Positions 15,501 through 18,519 of a DNA stretch of 18,519 nucleotides are shown piece after piece. The position numbers and the translations under genes are program-made. Source of the DNA: SAR202 cluster bacterium (GTDB lineage Bacteria; Chloroflexota; Dehalococcoidia; Lucifugimonadales; UBA1123). Each line of letters starts with the position of its first letter. Positions within the stretch are counted from its first letter, which is position 1. A model generated the notes under the pieces. That model was not told the DNA's origin. It was given only the letters and a program-made list of their open reading frames with translations, and did no database searches. Location of the stretch: contig JASLRP010000520.1 of NCBI GenBank assembly GCA_030743915.1, forward strand, positions 1 to 18,519, given 5' to 3'.

Positions 15501-16037
15501 ATCTATTGTCACATTCCCATCTGGAGAGTTGAGTTGCGCTGCATTACCCGGTGTGACCTCCACGTATGGCACTGCAATAGGATCAGTTGGGTCGTCATCC
15601 GGAGGAAGAATGTCGAAGGCTACGAGCACTGCAACAACGACTCCGGCTATTGTGGCAACCGCAGCAACCACTTGCAGTAGCCTATACCATCCAGGACGAT
15701 GCCCACGCTCTTGAATGGGAACATCCAACACCTGACGATGGGCCACCATGCCCTCTTTTTCGACGAAAAACTGTTCTCGGCCTGACGTTCCCCGATAGTT
15801 CCCCTGCGGCCTGAACGCAAGCGTGATTTCGTAGTATTCCTCGGTCTCGTTATCTTGGACCGTCTCGAAAGCCATACGGACGCCTGAGAACTCACGACCG
15901 TAATCGCCAGGCGTTTCGGCTGCAGTTTGCATGGCGATGACGCGGGCCTGATCCAGCCCGATGTAGCCTATCGACTCACCCTCGTCGGTGAATTCGAAAG
16001 AATCGTCTTTGGTCTCGTCAGTATCGTCGCGTTCCAT
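12600..16037 (-). CDS. Membrane-anchored multidomain surface protein (Thr/Pro stalk, CARDB, three FN3, TolB-like propeller)
   Basis: 1145 residues. Residues 1-115 form an acidic N-terminal domain (LDQARVIAMQTA, YYEITLAFRPQG, REQFFVEKEGMVAHRQVLD) that I recall only from uncharacterised Chloroflexota proteins. One transmembrane helix follows at about 119-143; the basic RGHRPGWYR before it predicts the N-terminus inside and the rest outside. Then come a ZU5-like beta domain (about 155-300, with NSPDGNVTIDVPVG), a mucin-like Thr/Pro stalk (303-425), a CARDB-like domain (430-545, ending ESNETDNIF), a second Thr/Pro linker, three near-identical FN3 domains (from about 598, 700 and 800), and a C-terminal TolB/PD40 beta-propeller (about 888-1145) with repeated WSPDG, DRDGNEEIYVMN and NADGS motifs. 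A role as a receptor or adhesin linking the outside to a cytosolic domain is inferred. The start at ATG 16037 lacks a clear Shine-Dalgarno. Base composition looks lower in G+C than its neighbours. Confidence 0.9.
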   Translation of the reverse strand: MERDDTDETKDDSFEFTDEGESIGYIGLDQARVIAMQTAAETPGDYGREFSGVRMAFETVQDNETEEYYEITLAFRPQGNYRGTSGREQFFVEKEGMVAHRQVLDVPIQERGHRPGWYRLLQVVAAVATIAGVVVAVLVAFDILPPDDDPTDPIAVPYVEVTPGNAAQLNSPDGNVTIDVPVGSTGEPITLWYRPVEPQNYANFLSGFSILGKAFDLQVVSAQQPEGGNYEFERNITVTITLNEAGIRNSGSYTANLVIQHFETDTQKWVALKTSVGPDNKTASALVGSLSVFALTSRNEATPTPTPTATLSPTPIEAATFTLTPTALVTPSVTPTLTTTPTITSTVTPTRTVTVTPTVTATLTTTPTVTPTVTQTPTVTPTLAPIITNTPSPTPSPTATLRPGETPSVTPTPAPINLIPFKPDRWDAALVVSDRPSSFQDTPPPGGSQFVFGSQIFVHWAVKNESHQAITQPFLVGISLDGEVIVTFPVNSLDSNGIASMINEEISIISAGPHTIELIVDVGNRIAESNETDNIFVASPRLVTTTPTPTLTPTLTPTVMPTPTTIPVGTTVVPTDTPTPTITLTPTHTPIPTPSAATNFLGVSTSDSINLTWTDNATNEDGYKIERAVGQSGSFSLITTTALSADTTTYTDTGLNESTQYCYKLVAFNDGGTSEVNTCPTTEPGPTPTHTPIPTPAAATNFLGVSTSNSINLTWTDNATNEDGYKLERATGQSGTFSQIKALSVNTTTYTDSSLEPSTQYCYKLVAFNDGGTSEVSTCPTTEPASTPTPTPIPIPAAATNFLGVSTSDSINLTWTDNATNEDGYKLERAIGTSGTFSQTKALPANTTTYTDAGLNASTQYCYRLVAFNDGGTSQTSTCPTTESAPASKIAFQSIRTSNHEIFTMSPDGSSVVNVTNLIASNTQPDWCWSSQKIVYSSTVPGTGLYTINADSSDKTLLVASSVGADHAAWSPDCSKVAFTRNNEIYVINADGSGETNLTNNSSVDSVPSWSPDGAKIAYLSNRGIPDGQIWIMNADGSNPTRITFSSRIDDEPVFSPDGSKVAFKSDRDGNEEIYVMNVDGSAQMNLTNHSGRDSSPDWSPDGTMITFWTDRDGNREIYVMNADGSEQQNISNNPAHDMFPDWGG
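13636..14250 (-). repeat. Tandem FN3-coding repeats
   Basis: The segment beginning AATNFLGVSTSDSINLTWTD recurs three times, with starts near 14245, 13939 and 13639 (periods of 306 and 300 bases). Each unit ends in a Pro/Thr linker such as PTPTHTPIPTP. DNA similarity between units is high, which points to recent duplication. Confidence 0.85.
14765..15135 (-). repeat. Degenerate Thr/Pro-coding repeat (stalk)
   Basis: Read on the minus strand, this is an irregular tandem array of ACN-CCN-ACN codons giving TPTVTPTVT-type sequence about 120 residues long. A shorter run of the same kind lies at about 14255-14405. It encodes an extended, probably glycosylated stalk just outside the membrane helix. 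The repeat is imperfect, so it is not a simple satellite. Confidence 0.8.
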
Positions 16038-16280
16038 TGCTGCAAGTCCATGTTTCTTGAATTTTGATTGCGTTCATCAATTGTCAAATCAATCGCGACG
16101 AGGTCTTTTCTTACGGTTGATTCGCTTTAATGCGTATATTTATGGTATCCCCTAGTGTATGTGATGTTTCCACTCTATCGTTGCACACGGCGTGCAAATT
16201 CTCAAACTCCGTAATACACTTGAAAAAGACGCCCGGTTTGCCAGTCGGCGTCCAACAATTGGAGCCAGGAGATTCGAGCC
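16038..16280. other. Divergent intergenic region
   Basis: 243 A+T-rich bases between the divergent FN3/TolB protein and zinc-ribbon SPFH genes; it must hold both promoters. A perfect TTGACA on the minus strand (16087-16082) is suitably placed as a -35 for the FN3/TolB gene, but the matching -10 (around 16060-16065) is poor. On the plus strand TATATT (16135-16140) could be a -10, with no good -35. Confidence 0.4.
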
Positions 16281-18155
16281 ATGAGTATTTGCCCGTCTTG
16301 TCAGCAAGACACGCAGGACGATTGGAAGTTCTGCCGACGCTGCGGTCATCAGCTCCAGGAAATTCAAATGAGCAGTGACGAGTTTGTGCCTTCAGGGATC
16401 GTCGCTCGGCTGATTTCGCCTTCGGACATGGAAGGCCTGCTGAACAAGACTCTGGTGATTCAGGAAGGCCAGGCCGCAATGCTGATGGTCGATGGTCGGT
16501 TCGACACGACGCTTGGGCCGGGCCGGCATTCCATCGGCAACGTTCTGAGGTCCAAACCTCGGAACTCTACAGTCGCCCTGTACCGGACCTCCGACGTTCC
16601 GCTCCACCTGTCCATCCCTCGACTGCTGACCTCCGATCCTCTGCCCCTTTCCCTGGCTCTCCAGGTGACGCTGGCCCTGGAACGCCCGGAGCTTTTCTGG
16701 AGCAATCTGGCCCAGGGCCTGGAGACTTACGACGCAGATCGGCTCACCTCGACTGTATATCCCGTCATAGAAGAGGCGTGCCAGACCTACATCCAGGGCC
16801 GGTCCCTGCGGGAGTTGGACTCCGACACCCGGTTGGGAGACAACCTCAACCTGGCGATGGCCTCCGGCGCTCAGCCTGCCTTCTCTCACTGGGGGCTTCG
16901 GCTGGTTTCGGTTCGGGCCGTGGATATGGCCAGCGAGATTTGGGACGAGGTCAGCGATCAGCGCGTCCAGTACTCCGTGGGGATGCTGGAGCGTGAGGTC
17001 GAGCTTGAAGGCCGCAAGCGGCTGTTCGACGTGGCGATGGAAACGGACATTCAGGACCTTGCCGAGGAAACGGCGCGAGTCGCGGGAGTCGAGAAAAGGC
17101 TCGGTCTCTGGGAACGAATGCGACAGGCAGTTCTGACCAAAAAGCGGGGCGAGATCGCCTCCCAGGCAGAAATCGAAGATCTGGTGCGCGACGCCGACAG
17201 GGACCGCCTGCTCAAAGACACCGAACAGCAAGACCTGGTGCGCACGATTCAGGAGGCGAAGGACGACCACGAAAAATCACGAGAGTTCGCGCTTCGGCGC
17301 ATCGACGCCGAGCAGAACTTCGAATATGAAAAGCTGAGCATCGTCCATCGCAACGGATTGGAACAGGAACGCATCGCCCTGGAAGCCGCCAACGCCCGAC
17401 AGCAGATGGAGTCTCGCTGGTACATCGAGCTTCGAGAGCTGGACTGGCAGATTGAGCGCGACCGCCGAGCCGCCGACTTTCGCCGACAGCAGGAGGCCGA
17501 GGACCAGGACGCTCGAAACCAGGCACGACTCGGGCAGGCGCAGACCTCCTCAAGCATTGCCGATATTGAGCGCGGAGATGATCAGAAAGACCTGGAGATG
17601 CTTCTCCAGATCGACGCTCAACGCAGGCAGATAAAACGCGACGATCAGCAGGCCCAGCATATGGCCGAACTCGACGCCGACGACCGCCGCCAACAGATCG
17701 CCCTTGAAGGCGAGCGCCAGCGTCTGGACATGCGCATCCGAGAGGAACGCGAAAAGAGCGACGCCGAGCTTCGAAGAATCGACGCCCTGTCATCCGCCAG
17801 TATCGAAACTCTTATTGCCGTTTCAGGCACAGAACAGGCTCAGATGCTAGCCCAGCTAGCTCGCACAAGGGCGCTGGCCGGGCATTCCACCGAGCAGATC
17901 CTGGCCATGCAGGCCGCCGACAGCCCGGAGGTCGCCGGAGCCCTCAAAGAGATGCTCACCGCCGTCGCCGCCCAGGGCCAGCTTGAGCAGTACGAGCGGC
18001 TGGTGTCCGAGGTCAAGGAAAACGCCGAACTCAATCGAGAGGACTACCAGAGAAACATGCAAACTATGAGCGAGATGTTCAACACAGCTTTGGATTCTGT
18101 TAGGGACACCGCCACAGCCTTCGCTGGCAGCGGGGGCGGCGTTGTTCAGTCGTAG
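16281..18155 (+). CDS. Zinc-ribbon SPFH (band 7) protein with long coiled coil
   Basis: 624 residues; ATG 16281 with AGGAGA (16267-16272) eight bases upstream. A zinc ribbon opens the protein (Cys4-x2-Cys7 ... Cys18-x2-Cys21). From about 58 to 245 an SPFH/band 7 domain follows, with the typical opening VIQEGQAAMLMVDGRF..LGPGRHSIG and later GLRLVSVRAVDM. Residues about 250-560 are a charged, helical, heptad-rich coiled coil (for example REEREKSDAELRRIDAL). The end is Gln/Ala/Met-rich and finishes in a glycine run. No transmembrane segment is visible, so it is probably cytosolic or peripherally membrane-bound, where SPFH proteins assemble into rings or scaffolds. It is related in layout to flotillin-like and virion-core-like SPFH proteins with zinc ribbons. 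The following gene may encode a partner. It diverges from the FN3/TolB membrane protein gene. Confidence 0.88.
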   Translation: MSICPSCQQDTQDDWKFCRRCGHQLQEIQMSSDEFVPSGIVARLISPSDMEGLLNKTLVIQEGQAAMLMVDGRFDTTLGPGRHSIGNVLRSKPRNSTVALYRTSDVPLHLSIPRLLTSDPLPLSLALQVTLALERPELFWSNLAQGLETYDADRLTSTVYPVIEEACQTYIQGRSLRELDSDTRLGDNLNLAMASGAQPAFSHWGLRLVSVRAVDMASEIWDEVSDQRVQYSVGMLEREVELEGRKRLFDVAMETDIQDLAEETARVAGVEKRLGLWERMRQAVLTKKRGEIASQAEIEDLVRDADRDRLLKDTEQQDLVRTIQEAKDDHEKSREFALRRIDAEQNFEYEKLSIVHRNGLEQERIALEAANARQQMESRWYIELRELDWQIERDRRAADFRRQQEAEDQDARNQARLGQAQTSSSIADIERGDDQKDLEMLLQIDAQRRQIKRDDQQAQHMAELDADDRRQQIALEGERQRLDMRIREEREKSDAELRRIDALSSASIETLIAVSGTEQAQMLAQLARTRALAGHSTEQILAMQAADSPEVAGALKEMLTAVAAQGQLEQYERLVSEVKENAELNREDYQRNMQTMSEMFNTALDSVRDTATAFAGSGGGVVQS

Positions 18156-18356
18156 CCCCTCTGGTACGATGGTTTGAAATCCAGGGTGGTGTTTAGGTAG
18201 GAATTTAGACTACGTCTGGGCTTTCCCCCACGCTATCTTCACCATTTCAGACAATTCTCTTGACCGCCTGAAAGTTCAAAACAAGGATTACTTATCCTCT
18301 AAGCAGTCAACCAGTAACCTCACTTCGCATCGCTCACCCTTATAGGAGGTGAAAGC

Positions 18357-18519
18357 ATGGCCACTCAATCCAGCGCCGCTCTCGGTGACAACTCCGGGAT
18401 AGACAGCGACCTTCTGCTGGCCCAAAGCACACGGGTGCCAGACCTGCCCGGGGCGTTCAAGAAGAAGGCCGTGATCAACCCGGAAGAGACCGGGATGATA
18501 ACGTCCAACGGCTCGGTGT
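18357..18519 (+). CDS. Start of an uncharacterised protein, possibly a second SPFH-like partner (3' truncated)
   Basis: ATG 18357 with a perfect AGGAGGTG (18344-18351) five bases upstream; the frame is open to the window end (54 codons). The protein starts MATQSSAALGDNSG, continues with a PDLPGAFKKKAV segment, then INPEETGMITSNGSV. The last stretch resembles the opening strand of SPFH domains (pGE-x-A-x-v-x-x-G), and the location 201 bases after another SPFH gene makes a paired function plausible. Only the N-terminus is seen, so the family is not secure. Confidence 0.7.
   Translation, partial: MATQSSAALGDNSGIDSDLLLAQSTRVPDLPGAFKKKAVINPEETGMITSNGSV

Overview
The window looks like a chromosomal segment of an uncultured Chloroflexota bacterium, most likely of the Dehalococcoidia/SAR202 type. 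This is inferred from gene content: a luciferase-like flavin oxidoreductase, an archaellin-type pilin in an otherwise bacterial setting, PKD-rich surface proteins with a C-terminal GFWKHQF-type module, a zinc-ribbon SPFH protein, and strong AGGAGG-type ribosome binding sites. No rRNA, tRNA, CRISPR array, transposase or phage gene was seen.

Layout. Bases 1-587 hold the 3' part of a luciferase-like oxidoreductase gene (+). It converges on a divergent malate synthase gene (754-2457, -). A roughly 1.1 kb, visibly A+T-richer gap (2458-3578) has no convincing gene but carries a terminator-like hairpin and a good promoter candidate. It precedes a giant secreted protein of 2066 residues (3579-9779, +). 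That protein has a signal peptide, Ig-like and cadherin-like domains, two thrombospondin-C-terminal-like domains, about nine PKD-type domains and a low-complexity, lysine-rich tail. A strong terminator follows, then an ornithine cyclodeaminase/mu-crystallin family enzyme (9915-10904, +). The next intergenic space has three consecutive hairpins and separates it from a convergent archaellin-like pilin gene (11124-12200, -). Upstream of the pilin gene on the same strand is a single-pass membrane protein with a Thr/Pro stalk, a CARDB-like domain, three FN3 domains and a TolB-like propeller (12600-16037, -). Diverging from it is a zinc-ribbon SPFH/coiled-coil protein (16281-18155, +). A second gene, cut by the window end (18357 onward, +), may be its partner.

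How the genes may work together. Three consecutive large genes encode cell-surface proteins with adhesion or carbohydrate-binding folds: the giant PKD/thrombospondin-type protein, a pilin carrying an apparent jelly-roll insert, and a membrane-anchored FN3/TolB protein. An attachment or surface-sensing locus is a reasonable inference, but it is unproven because the genes do not form one operon. The metabolic genes (oxidoreductase, malate synthase-like, cyclodeaminase-like) look unrelated to it. The most notable points are the pilin architecture, the in-frame Gly-Ser insertions inside a conserved C-terminal module of the giant protein, a DNA-level patch of near-identity between its repeats, and a pair of covarying REP-like hairpins located just after stop codons.
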